This document shows, piece after piece, positions 1 through 8,271 of a DNA stretch of 64,000 nt (position 1 is the stretch's first letter; each line of letters starts with the position of its first letter). The DNA is from Photobacterium sp. TY1-4 (GTDB lineage Bacteria > Pseudomonadota > Gammaproteobacteria > Enterobacterales > Vibrionaceae). Both the position numbers and the translations under genes were made by a program. Under the pieces are notes generated by a model that saw only the letters and a list, made by a program, of their open reading frames with translations, did not search any database and had not been told where the DNA came from. The stretch lies in NCBI RefSeq assembly GCF_025398175.1, contig NZ_CP099734.1, positions 3,410,001-3,474,000 of the forward strand, in the 5' to 3' direction.

Positions 1-710
1 AGGTGCGTATTGAGGATCCGGCCACCGGCTTCTTCAACAATACATTGTGTCGCCGCGGTATCCCACTCCCCGGTCGGCCCCAGGCGCAGGTAGCAATCCA
101 CCGCGCCTTCGGCGACCAGACACGATTTCAGCGCGGCCGAGCCCAGCGGCACCAAATCATAGTTCAGCGACGGATCCAGGCGATTGGTAATGGCCTGAAT
201 ATCCTGGCGACGGCTGATCGCCACGGCAATCGACTGGGTCGGCAGCTCATGCTTATGGGTGGAGATCCGGACCGTTTCTCCCTCCGGCGTGATCTTCCAG
301 GCTCCTTTGCCGTGATAGGCGTAATACGCGACCCCGGAGATCGGTGCGTACACCACCCCCATCACCGGTTGGTTGTCCGCCACCAAAGCAATAATCGTCG
401 CAAAATCGCCGCTGCCGGCAATAAACTCCTGGGTCCCGTCAAGCGGATCGACCAGCCAGTAGCGCTGCCACTGGCGGCGCTCCGACAGCGGGATCCCGGC
501 ATCTTCCTCTGACAAGACCGGAATATCCGGGGTCAGTTCGGTCAGGCGCTCGACCACCAGCTTATGCGCCGCCAGATCAGCACTGGTCACCGGGGTATTG
601 TCATTTTTCACCTGTTTTTCGAACTGGCCGTGCTGGTAAATATCCAGAATCACCTGACCGGAAGCCCGGGCAATGTCGATGACCGATGGTAATAGGTTCG
701 ATAAATCCAT
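1..710 (-). CDS. cysQ: CysQ, 3'(2'),5'-bisphosphate nucleotidase (3' end cut by window)
   Basis: Inositol-monophosphatase-fold enzyme that hydrolyses 3'-phosphoadenosine 5'-phosphate to AMP, clearing a toxic by-product of sulfate assimilation at the inner membrane or cytoplasm. The reading frame is open to the left edge, so the C-terminus is missing. Visible family motifs: SEED (about residues 67-70) and DPLDGTQEF (about 88-96), which hold the Mg2+ ligands, and GEWDTAA near the end, followed by EEAGGRIL just before the edge. Two ATG codons are adjacent (713 and 710); the second is preferred because GGAG lies six bases before it. That ribosome site overlaps the stop codon of nudE, so the two genes are probably translated from one message. 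Identity is firm; the exact C-terminus is not visible. Confidence 0.93.
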   Translation of the reverse strand, partial: MDLSNLLPSVIDIARASGQVILDIYQHGQFEKQVKNDNTPVTSADLAAHKLVVERLTELTPDIPVLSEEDAGIPLSERRQWQRYWLVDPLDGTQEFIAGSGDFATIIALVADNQPVMGVVYAPISGVAYYAYHGKGAWKITPEGETVRISTHKHELPTQSIAVAISRRQDIQAITNRLDPSLNYDLVPLGSAALKSCLVAEGAVDCYLRLGPTGEWDTAATQCIVEEAGGRILNTH

Positions 711-719
711 CATTCGCTC

Positions 720-1271
720 CTATCGGGAGAGTTGTTGTAAGGCCAGGAACAAGGCCGTAATGCTGCGTGATTCGGCAAAATCGACATGGGTAAGCAGCTC
801 TTCCGCCTGATTCAACGGCCAACGCACGATTTCCAGTGGCTCCGGCTCATCCCCTTCCAGTTGCTCCGGATAGAGATCCTCGGCCAGAAACAGGGTCATC
901 TTGCTGGAGAAATACGACGGCGCCAGTACCACTTCTTTCAGCGGGCGCAGTTGGCGGGCGCCAAACCCAATCTCTTCTTTCAGCTCCCGATCTGCCGCCG
1001 CTTCTGCGCTTTCGCCCGGATCCACCAGGCCTTTCGGGAAGCCCAGCTCGTAACGATCGGTTCCGGCCGCATACTCGCGGATCAGCAGCAAATCGCCTTC
1101 AGCCGTGACCGGCACCACCAGCACGGCATGTCGGCCGCTGGGCTTCATTCGCTCGTAGGTGCGCTCAACGCCGTTGGAAAACCGCAAATCCAGCGATTCA
1201 ATCTTGAACAGCCGGGATTGCGCGACCACTTTGGTCGCCAGAATTTCAGGTTTGTTGTTGTCCGCCGCCAT
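720..1271 (-). CDS. nudE: NudE, ADP-compounds hydrolase (Nudix)
   Basis: Nudix hydrolase of 183 residues, the usual NudE length; the family cleaves ADP-ribose, NADH and Ap3A type nucleotides to AMP plus a phosphorylated residue. The full Nudix box is present at about residues 81-103: GLVDPGE, then RELKEEIGF, fitting GX5EX7REUXEEXGU. The stop codon lies ten bases before the cysQ start. It follows the gsp operon on the same strand after a 158-base gap in which I see no strong terminator, so read-through from gspN is possible. nudE next to cysQ is a conserved gammaproteobacterial pairing. Confidence 0.92.
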   Translation of the reverse strand: MAADNNKPEILATKVVAQSRLFKIESLDLRFSNGVERTYERMKPSGRHAVLVVPVTAEGDLLLIREYAAGTDRYELGFPKGLVDPGESAEAAADRELKEEIGFGARQLRPLKEVVLAPSYFSSKMTLFLAEDLYPEQLEGDEPEPLEIVRWPLNQAEELLTHVDFAESRSITALFLALQQLSR

Positions 1272-1429
1272 GCCGTTATCCTGTATTACCGTCGCATTGA
1301 CCCGTGGCCGGCCGTGCCTGGTGCGACTTTACCGTGCCACTGAATATGGGCTATTTAAGGTCAATAGCCGAATGAAATAAAGCAAATGATCGCAAAAGCG
1401 TTAAGTTGAATCGGTGATTTCCGCTTCCG

Positions 1430-2188
1430 CTAGAGCCGACCACGGTAGTTGATCGGGTAACGCCCTTGCGAGTCCGGGTTACCCAGCCACTTCAGTTGCT
1501 GACCCAGTTGTGCCGGAAACGCCGCGCCCGGTTTGAACCAACCGTTCAGGGCGTATTGACGGTTCGGCGTCAACTCTGCCTGCCATTCACTCGAGACGTC
1601 AGGCGACGACTGGTTCGCTACCGCAACCACCTTCCCCTGGGCACACGTCAGATCGGCAATCGCCGAGCCCGGATTCAATCCTCCCATCGGCGTGCTGACA
1701 GCGCCCGACGTCCAGGCCAGCGTGCCGTTCAGCTCCGCGCAGAAGGGCGCCTGAAACTGATAATCACGCACCGTCAGCTCCAGATTGCCGGCCAAAGTGA
1801 TCGGAACCGGAACCTTGGCCTGTGCCATCACCTGTTGCGCCGGCAATGACACCAGCAGATTTTCCGCAAAAGGGCCCTGGGCACGATAACCGACTCGACC
1901 TCGTCCAACCAGATTCATGTCACTGCCCTGTCCGAAGCGAACATCGAACGCCGCCTGGGCTGAGAACAGCGCAGCAAGATCCATCTGCCACTGCACGCGC
2001 CCCAGATTCTGGCCCTGCCAGGCCAATTGATCGGCGCTGCCCTGCCAGGGTGTGCCACTGAGCCCGGACAACGCCAGCCCCCGAACCGGCGGCACGTGTT
2101 GCCACACCCAACTGATCGGCACATGCGCCACCAGACTGGCTACCAATACCACGAGAAATGAAACACTGACGAGTAACTTAAACTTCAC
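1430..2188 (-). CDS. gspN: GspN, type II secretion system protein N
   Basis: Last gene of the type II secretion operon, 252 residues. A single N-terminal hydrophobic segment (about residues 3-24) anchors it in the inner membrane and the rest would lie in the periplasm, as for the GspN family. Repeated beta-rich stretches with many Gly, Gln and Trp residues follow. GspN is the least conserved component and is dispensable in some species; its molecular job is not well settled. It begins two bases after gspM stops, so translation is likely coupled. The call rests on position and overall look more than on a diagnostic motif. Confidence 0.87.
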   Translation of the reverse strand: MKFKLLVSVSFLVVLVASLVAHVPISWVWQHVPPVRGLALSGLSGTPWQGSADQLAWQGQNLGRVQWQMDLAALFSAQAAFDVRFGQGSDMNLVGRGRVGYRAQGPFAENLLVSLPAQQVMAQAKVPVPITLAGNLELTVRDYQFQAPFCAELNGTLAWTSGAVSTPMGGLNPGSAIADLTCAQGKVVAVANQSSPDVSSEWQAELTPNRQYALNGWFKPGAAFPAQLGQQLKWLGNPDSQGRYPINYRGRL

Positions 2189-2190
2189 GA

Positions 2191-2667
2191 CTATCCTCGG
2201 CCCAACTGTAAACGACTGACTTCGACCACACCGGCACGCTCACCTTTCGAGACATCCAGAAACTGCGCCTCAATGCCATACTCGTCTTTCAAAAACGCCA
2301 GCCAGTTGACCAGCGTGTTAAACGGCAACGGCTGCACCCAGACCTGAACCGCATCATCGCGGGGCTGCATCCGGATCAGCTCAATCCGGAACCGGCGGGT
2401 GGTTTCATTCACCACCTGGTTCAATCCCTGATCGCTGACCATGCCGCTGCTCCCGGAACGGGCACGCAGGGCTGTAATTTCATCCGCTTTGCCACTGACC
2501 CAGTTGAGGAGCTGACGCTCCGTCTGCAACTGTTGCGCGGCCAGATCAGCGCGGCTCGACAGCGGCTGCCAGATCCCCCAATACAGCACGGCAATCACCA
2601 GGGCGATCCCACCACCCAGTACCAAGCGCTGCTCGCGGCCACTCAGGGATTTCCACCACGCATTCAT
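2191..2667 (-). CDS. gspM: GspM, type II secretion inner-membrane platform protein
   Basis: Bitopic inner-membrane protein of 158 residues that partners GspL in the assembly platform. One transmembrane helix follows a short cytoplasmic tail (WWKSLSGREQRLV, then a hydrophobic run at about residues 16-33). A coiled-coil-like stretch with Gln and Leu (about 38-55) and a C-terminal ferredoxin-like periplasmic domain follow, as in EpsM. Its start overlaps the end of gspL by four bases (ATGA-type overlap), and it precedes gspN by two bases. Length is typical for the family. Confidence 0.93.
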   Translation of the reverse strand: MNAWWKSLSGREQRLVLGGGIALVIAVLYWGIWQPLSSRADLAAQQLQTERQLLNWVSGKADEITALRARSGSSGMVSDQGLNQVVNETTRRFRIELIRMQPRDDAVQVWVQPLPFNTLVNWLAFLKDEYGIEAQFLDVSKGERAGVVEVSRLQLGRG

Positions 2668-3977
2668 GATTTTCTCCTTAACACGACTGCGCCGGTTACC
2701 TGATTTTCCACTTTATTGAGCTGCCCCTGCTCGACCTCAAACTGCTCGGTCAGCAACAGACGCAATTGTTCGAAATGCTGGAACTCTGCTGAGCTCGCCT
2801 GCAACCGCAATTCGGCACGGTTTTGATCATATTTCACATTCAGAATATTGAGTTGCGGCACTTTGTTCAGCGCCGGTTGCAGTTGCGCCAGCCACGGCAG
2901 CAATCCTTCATTGCTTCCCGCTCCGCCCAGACGGGCCAGTTCACTGTTCATCTGACGCTTGAGGTAACTCTGCGACGGGATCCGGTTAAACTGCGGAAGC
3001 ACCTGACGGAAGATCCGCTCGCTTTCGGATTTATAGGCCAGCGCCTGTTGTTCCATCTGCTGGATCGACATCAGGTGCTCGGCCACCAGCGCCACCAGCA
3101 CCAAACCGGCCGCGATGGCCACCTTGCGCCAGGGCTTGAGATATTTACGCCAGGCCGGTTGCCGTTTATACGGTCCCGACAGCAGATTGGTTCCGCTATC
3201 ATCGGCCCCCAGCGCCAGCAACTGCATCACCAGCTCCGGGGTTTCGGCTTGCCACTGACCCGGGGCACCTGCCGGTGCCGGGGTATAATGGCGGATCAAC
3301 ACCGCGCCGCTGTCTTCAGTTTCCCCGGCATCAACCGCCTGTGAAGCCGGAGTCTCCACCGATTCACGCGCCGCGTCCTCTTCATCCTCATCATCTACTT
3401 CTGCCGTGATCGGCGCTTTCTGCGCCAGTAACCAGGCCGCAAGCCAGGAGGATTCAGCACAAATGCCCTGGGTTTCCGACTGACGGATCAGCCACTGATC
3501 TTCCAGCTCCGCCGCGGTATAGCTGTCCCGGAACAAGGGCAGACACAGGCAGTCGGGAACCAGCTTCTTCACATCCATCCCAGCGTCAGCCAATGCCGCC
3601 AGCCAGGTCTGGATCTTGCGATGCTCAACCACCGCCACATGGGCGGTCTGTCCTTCCCGCTTGAGCAGGTGTACATGCAGCGCATCCACATCCTGCGCCA
3701 ACTCTTCTTCCAGCAGGTACGGCAACACGGTCGCCAACTGCCGGCTACTGCCGGACGGGATCACCACTTCCGTCAGCAACACATCACTGGCAGGGATCAG
3801 TGCAAACACCGGACGCTGAGCTGCATACTCTTCCAGCTCACTCAGCTGGTCCAGACCGGCCAGCTGACCCGATGCTATTACTTCTTTCTGCTGTCGCGAC
3901 CAGACCAGCCATTGCACCGGCTGCTCCGGTCGACTACTGAGCCTTATCGTCAGAAACTCGCTCACTGATTCCTCCAT
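2664..3977 (-). CDS. gspL: GspL, type II secretion platform protein (actin-like cytoplasmic domain)
   Basis: Inner-membrane protein of 437 residues that links the GspE ATPase to the membrane platform. The large cytoplasmic part (about 1-280) has the actin-like fold of EpsL; one transmembrane helix lies at about 285-302, followed by a periplasmic ferredoxin-like domain. An acidic, low-complexity linker (about 194-222, DDEDEED and neighbours) sits between the cytoplasmic domain and the membrane. The start at 3977 overlaps the end of gspK by 44 bases; a GTG four codons later (3965) is an alternative that shortens the overlap. Firm from context and domain layout. Confidence 0.94.
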   Translation of the reverse strand: MEESVSEFLTIRLSSRPEQPVQWLVWSRQQKEVIASGQLAGLDQLSELEEYAAQRPVFALIPASDVLLTEVVIPSGSSRQLATVLPYLLEEELAQDVDALHVHLLKREGQTAHVAVVEHRKIQTWLAALADAGMDVKKLVPDCLCLPLFRDSYTAAELEDQWLIRQSETQGICAESSWLAAWLLAQKAPITAEVDDEDEEDAARESVETPASQAVDAGETEDSGAVLIRHYTPAPAGAPGQWQAETPELVMQLLALGADDSGTNLLSGPYKRQPAWRKYLKPWRKVAIAAGLVLVALVAEHLMSIQQMEQQALAYKSESERIFRQVLPQFNRIPSQSYLKRQMNSELARLGGAGSNEGLLPWLAQLQPALNKVPQLNILNVKYDQNRAELRLQASSAEFQHFEQLRLLLTEQFEVEQGQLNKVENQVTGAVVLRRKS

Positions 3978-4941
3978 AACGGCGACGAACGACTGTCACC
4001 TTGTCCTGACCCTCACGTTTCATCAGGGCCACAAGTCTTACTCTGGATCGATCCACCCAGATCTCAGTATCCAGTTGAAAATAATTACTGCTGACCGCCA
4101 GGTGCTCCTTGGCGCGCTTCTGGGCATCACTGCTGAGGCGGCTGATCGCCGACTCACCCATAAAGGCATCCACCGTCTGCCAGCCGTCATAGGGACGATT
4201 ACTGATCAGCGTGGCGGCATCAGACATCGGTAACTCAGGCGCAAACAGTCCCACCAGCAAAGCGGCCTGGGCCTCTTCAAGCGTATTGACGTTAATCACC
4301 AGATCCCGGCTGGGCAACGCACACAACAAGGCTTGGGCTTTTTGATAAATCTGGGCGCTGACCCCGTTGACCGCCCGGAATTCACTGACATCGGCCATCC
4401 ACCCCATCGGCGGCAGGTAAGGCGGCTGAAACCCTTCATAGGTGCTGTCCCCGGCCCCGAACGGCGCATTCACCGGTTCGGCCGGATCCACATATTCCCA
4501 ACTGGAGTCAGCGACTACTTCGGCTTCGTAGCTGTCAATGCCACTCTCTTCCAGAACACTTTGCAGCGTCCGCACCAGAAACGGCTTCTGGCTGCGATCA
4601 TCCGGCAGGGGAAGCTCCGACAGGGCATTGAGGTTAAAACAGGCCTGGCGATCAAAGATATTGCCCAGCGCCTCCCCGCCGTCAAGCGGGTAGTGCTGTC
4701 CCCGGGTCGCCCACACCTGGCTCAAATTCACGGTGTCGCTGTCTTTCAGGCTCTGATCAACAGCCACTTTCGCCAGCTCTTCCATCCCCAGTGCATACCA
4801 GTAGGCCTGCTGGTTCTGGACCTGGTTTTCAACCCGGTAAAAATTCAATTGTAAGCGTTCACTCATCTGGGCAGCCAGGAGCGTCATCAGTGCCAGGAGC
4901 ATCAGCACGACTATCAGGGCCACCCCACGCTGCTGCTTCAT
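3934..4941 (-). CDS. gspK: GspK, type II secretion minor pseudopilin
   Basis: Large minor pseudopilin (335 residues) that caps the pseudopilus tip together with GspI and GspJ. The N-terminus is a short basic leader MKQQRG followed by a prepilin-type hydrophobic helix (VALIVVLMLLALMTLLAA). As usual for GspK, the Glu at position +5 of other pseudopilins is absent. The central region contains the inserted alpha-helical domain with EEAQAALLV-like segments. Cleavage and methylation would be by the prepilin peptidase, which is not in this window. The stop of gspK and the start of gspL overlap, and the start of gspK touches the gspJ stop. Confidence 0.94.
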   Translation of the reverse strand: MKQQRGVALIVVLMLLALMTLLAAQMSERLQLNFYRVENQVQNQQAYWYALGMEELAKVAVDQSLKDSDTVNLSQVWATRGQHYPLDGGEALGNIFDRQACFNLNALSELPLPDDRSQKPFLVRTLQSVLEESGIDSYEAEVVADSSWEYVDPAEPVNAPFGAGDSTYEGFQPPYLPPMGWMADVSEFRAVNGVSAQIYQKAQALLCALPSRDLVINVNTLEEAQAALLVGLFAPELPMSDAATLISNRPYDGWQTVDAFMGESAISRLSSDAQKRAKEHLAVSSNYFQLDTEIWVDRSRVRLVALMKREGQDKVTVVRRRYGGISERVSDDKAQ

Positions 4942-5636
4942 CAGCTTTCCTCCTTGGCTTGCGACGCCAGGGCCGAGACCGGCAGCATATACACCCGTTC
5001 AATGTCGCCAAAGTCTTCCAGCGTCAGCCGGATCCGGACCCCTTCCGGCAGGGTGGCATCCTGCCCCCAGCTCTCCAGCCACTTCTTGTCATGGTAGAAG
5101 CGCACTTCCAGCTTAGTGACTTTGGGCAGGATCGGGCGGACCAACGGCTCGGCACCGACCACCGTATCCGGGTAGCGGAACCAGACCCGCTCCAGCGTAT
5201 CGTCGACAATGCGATATCCAACCCGGACATTCTCGCCACGGGGAAACATCTGCTGCGGGTTCTGCCAGCCGGCGCGGGTGAACATGATCCCGTCACTGGA
5301 CGAATCGAGCAGGTACTCCCCGCTCAGCAACAACTTCCCACTGGGCGCTTCGCCCTGATTCCGGCTCTTGCGGGCGACAATCTGGCGAAAGTCGTTATCC
5401 ATCATCACCACGACCCGCTGGATCTGCTGCAGCCGCTCGTTGTGCTCACGCGACTGCTGATCGCTGATCTGCACCCCGTTCATCACCTGATAGGCCGACA
5501 AGCTCAGCATCGCAAACACCGCGATGGCGACCAGCACTTCCAGCAACGTGAATCCCGTTTGACCCGGGCGCAAGCAGCCCGGGTGCGATGAACCCCTGCG
5601 GCAGCGGGCTACAATGATACGATTAGTTTTCAACAT
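4941..5636 (-). CDS. gspJ: GspJ, type II secretion minor pseudopilin
   Basis: Minor pseudopilin of the tip complex, 231 residues including an unusually long leader. The prepilin cleavage site is TG before FTLLEVLVAI, so processing would remove about 28 residues, where pseudopilin leaders are usually 6-10. The leader is basic and contains two Cys. I see no better internal start: the ATG at 5636 is the only ATG before the FTLLE motif, and it overlaps the end of gspI by 14 bases. A GTG or TTG start nearer the cleavage site cannot be excluded. The rest is a typical GspJ beta domain. Confidence 0.92.
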   Translation of the reverse strand: MLKTNRIIVARCRRGSSHPGCLRPGQTGFTLLEVLVAIAVFAMLSLSAYQVMNGVQISDQQSREHNERLQQIQRVVVMMDNDFRQIVARKSRNQGEAPSGKLLLSGEYLLDSSSDGIMFTRAGWQNPQQMFPRGENVRVGYRIVDDTLERVWFRYPDTVVGAEPLVRPILPKVTKLEVRFYHDKKWLESWGQDATLPEGVRIRLTLEDFGDIERVYMLPVSALASQAKEES

Positions 5637-5982
5637 AAGTTCTCAGGGTGACCACCGACTGCTTACGGGCTGCATCGGTCGCAACCGTCACATCCAGTGC
5701 CCGTAGAAATCCATCGGCGGTCTTGCTGCTTTTAATCGACCAGTACCATTCCCGGCCGGCCAGTTCAGACTTGCCTTTCTTCTCCGAAGCCGGGATCTCC
5801 CCTGACAGTCGGACTTTGGCCAACTCGTTATCGGCCACCATGGCCGCGAAGGTTTTCTCTTCCAGGTAGCCCAGCGTATTGAGGTGCTGGCTGACCGCTT
5901 TCATCACGCTCAGCGCCGCCGTGGCGAATACCGCCAGGGCGACCAGCACTTCCAGCAAGGTCATGCCACGACCGGTTCTCAT
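5623..5982 (-). CDS. gspI: GspI, type II secretion minor pseudopilin
   Basis: Minor pseudopilin (119 residues) thought to start tip assembly by binding GspJ and GspK. It has a compact leader MRTGRG, cleavage before MTLLEVLVAL, the conserved Glu at +5, and a hydrophobic helix to about residue 28. The length fits EpsI. The start codon overlaps the stop of gspH (one base), and the gene's end overlaps the start of gspJ, which fits a tightly coupled operon producing components in fixed ratio. Confidence 0.94.
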   Translation of the reverse strand: MRTGRGMTLLEVLVALAVFATAALSVMKAVSQHLNTLGYLEEKTFAAMVADNELAKVRLSGEIPASEKKGKSELAGREWYWSIKSSKTADGFLRALDVTVATDAARKQSVVTLRTYVEN

Positions 5983-6566
5983 CAGCGCCTCCGCTCTGCC
6001 AGACTGTCTACGGTTTCTCCCGGCGGCAGCAAATGCAACAGGCCAATTTCATCGGCCTGGACCCGCCAGAACTGATTCTCGCCCGTGACTTCAAATTCCA
6101 GGGTAAACGGGGTGTACTCCCCGCTCGCCATCACCACCACCTGCGGTGGTTTTACTTTGTCTTTGTCAGCTTGTTCAGCAAACAGGTCTTCATCAAACAA
6201 CGAACCCGGCTTGAACAGCCGGTCTTTGTCCTGCCAGGAGTAACTGCCGATCTCCACCCGCAGCCGGATATCATCATCCATCTCGACCCGGGTAAAATAA
6301 CGGGAGGACTCCATCGGTTTCCATTGCTGACCGGTTAGCTGAAGAAACTGGTAACTGCCCCGCTCGACCCGGATCCCGTAATCGAGCCCGTTGAGCAGGG
6401 CATCTTCACCCAGCAGTTGCACCAGATGATGAAAACGTGTGGCTTCTTCCTTCACCCGGTCGTCCTGCTTTTCAGGGAAGGTCGCAATCACTGCCACCGC
6501 ACTGGTCGCCAGTAACACCAGCACCAGCATCAGTTCGATCAGGGTAAAGCCCGCCGCACGTTTCAT
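5982..6566 (-). CDS. gspH: GspH, type II secretion minor pseudopilin
   Basis: Minor pseudopilin linking the tip complex to the GspG fibre. The start chosen is the ATG at 6566, giving the leader MKRAAG and cleavage before FTLIELMLVLVLL; a longer frame exists upstream but runs through gspG and lacks family sense. This gives 194 residues, usual for GspH/EpsH. The conserved Glu+5 is present. Gap to gspG is 25 bases. Identity is firm from the prepilin motif and operon position. Confidence 0.93.
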   Translation of the reverse strand: MKRAAGFTLIELMLVLVLLATSAVAVIATFPEKQDDRVKEEATRFHHLVQLLGEDALLNGLDYGIRVERGSYQFLQLTGQQWKPMESSRYFTRVEMDDDIRLRVEIGSYSWQDKDRLFKPGSLFDEDLFAEQADKDKVKPPQVVVMASGEYTPFTLEFEVTGENQFWRVQADEIGLLHLLPPGETVDSLAERRR

Positions 6567-6591
6567 CACAATCTCTCTCGGTGCAGCCGGC

Positions 6592-7026
6592 TTAGAAGTC
6601 CAGCATGTTCCAGTTACCAATGTCGGTATTGACCCCTTCACCGCCTTCCTGGCCGTCGGCACCCAGGCTGAAGATATCCACCGGACCATTTTCACCCGGC
6701 ATCACATACTGGTACTCATTGCCCCAAGGGTCCTGCGGCAAGCGCTTGATGTAACCACCGTTACGGTAGTTGCGCGGCTCCGGACTGGAGGACGGCATTG
6801 AGACCAGCGCATCCAGGCCCTGATCGGTACTCGGATAGACGCTGTTATCCAGCTTGTACATATCCAGTGCCTGCTCCAGCGCACTGATGTCCGTGACGAC
6901 TTTCTGCTGATCGGCTTTCTCTTTGTTCCCGAGCAGGTTCGGCACCACCAGACTGGCCAGCACACCCAGGATCACGATCACGACCATTACTTCGAGCAGC
7001 GTAAAGCCGCGTTGTTTGCGTTGCAT
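6592..7026 (-). CDS. gspG: GspG, major pseudopilin of type II secretion
   Basis: Major subunit of the pseudopilus, 144 residues. The leader MQRKQRG is followed by cleavage before FTLLEVMVVIVILGVLA, with the Glu+5. The C-terminal calcium-binding region (PWGNEYQY, then DIFSLGADGQEGGEG, ending DIGNWN) is clearly present; the Asp residues of the FSLGADGQ loop are the known Ca2+ ligands of EpsG/PulG. The ribosome site lies just before the start (GGAGG at about 7033-7037). gspF lies 24 bases upstream in the operon. Very secure. Confidence 0.97.
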   Translation of the reverse strand: MQRKQRGFTLLEVMVVIVILGVLASLVVPNLLGNKEKADQQKVVTDISALEQALDMYKLDNSVYPSTDQGLDALVSMPSSSPEPRNYRNGGYIKRLPQDPWGNEYQYVMPGENGPVDIFSLGADGQEGGEGVNTDIGNWNMLDF

Positions 7027-7050
7027 TGAAAAACCTCCAAAAAATAAAAC

Positions 7051-8271
7051 TTACATGCCAACCATGTTATTGAGCGCAATAATCGGCATCAACGTGGCAA
7101 CCACGATAAACATCACAATGCCTGCCATTGCCACAATCAGCAACGGTTCAAAAATCCCCAGCGCCATATTCACCAGCGATTCAAAATCCCGATCCTGGTT
7201 ATCGGCTGCCCGCGTCAGCATCTGCTCCAGCTCACCACTGCGCTCCCCACTGGCAATCATATGCAGCATCATCGGCGGGAACAGCTTGGTCTGCTCGAGC
7301 GAGACCCGCAGACTGGCCCCTTCACGCACCTTGTCGGCGGCTTCCAGTACCTGACGGTTCACCCAGGTATTGGTCATCACTTCTGAGGCCACCTTCATTC
7401 CCTCCAACAACGGAATCGCACTGGAGGTACAGATCGACAGGGTCCGGGCAAAGCGCGAGGTATTGAGGCCCCGGGCCACCTTGCCGATCACCGGCATCCC
7501 CATCACCCAGCGATCCCAGCGCAAACGCACATCCGGTTTTCGCAGGGCCGCCTTGACCAGCAGCAGCGCGCCCAGTACTACAATCAGCACTAAGGCACCC
7601 CAGTTCTGGACAAAATTACTGGCCGCCAGCAGTATCTCGGTAATGGTCGGCAGCTCCTGCCCCATCTGGACAAACTGGTCGACAATTTTCGGCACCACGG
7701 TGGCCAGCAAAAAGGCCACCACGGCAACCGCCACCAGGGTCAGCATCGTCGGGTAGATCATCGCCTGCTGCAGCTTGCTGCGCATCTGCTGACGATTTTC
7801 GGTGTAATCGGCCAGCCGGTTCAAAACCGTATCGAGATGGCCCGACTTTTCGCCGGCCGCGACCATGGCCCGGAACAGCTGATCAAAAATATGCGGATAC
7901 TCGGCCATGCTGTCGGCCAGGGTATAGCCTTCCACGACGCGCGAGCGTACTGCCAGCAGCATGTTCTTCAGCCGCGGCTTTTCGCTCTGCTCAGCCACCG
8001 CCTTGAGGCATTCCTCCAGCGGCATCGACGCCTGAACCAGCGTCGCCAACTGGCGGGTGATCAACGACAGCTCTGTGGTGCTGATCCCGCGGCGCAGGTG
8101 AAAGCCACCGCCGGCTTTTTTCTTCTCCTGCGCCAGGCTCTGCACCACTTCGACCGGGATCAGCCCCTGCTCACGCAGCTGCTGGCGGATCTGGCGGGCA
8201 GTATCGCCTTCCAGCACGCCTTTTTTCTGCCGGCCCCGGGCATCGAGCGCCTTGTATTGGAACGCCGCCAT
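7051..8271 (-). CDS. gspF: GspF, polytopic inner-membrane platform protein
   Basis: The only multi-spanning protein of the platform, 406 residues, usual for EpsF. It contains two copies of the T2SSF cytoplasmic domain, separated by a membrane segment (about 170-190), with two more hydrophobic segments at about 220-240 and at the C-terminus (LLIVAMAGIVMFIVVATLMP). The N-terminal AFQYKALDARGRQKKG is a family hallmark. It contacts GspE and GspL and is thought to transmit ATP hydrolysis to pseudopilin assembly. The start codon directly follows the gspE stop. Confidence 0.96.
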   Translation of the reverse strand: MAAFQYKALDARGRQKKGVLEGDTARQIRQQLREQGLIPVEVVQSLAQEKKKAGGGFHLRRGISTTELSLITRQLATLVQASMPLEECLKAVAEQSEKPRLKNMLLAVRSRVVEGYTLADSMAEYPHIFDQLFRAMVAAGEKSGHLDTVLNRLADYTENRQQMRSKLQQAMIYPTMLTLVAVAVVAFLLATVVPKIVDQFVQMGQELPTITEILLAASNFVQNWGALVLIVVLGALLLVKAALRKPDVRLRWDRWVMGMPVIGKVARGLNTSRFARTLSICTSSAIPLLEGMKVASEVMTNTWVNRQVLEAADKVREGASLRVSLEQTKLFPPMMLHMIASGERSGELEQMLTRAADNQDRDFESLVNMALGIFEPLLIVAMAGIVMFIVVATLMPIIALNNMVGM

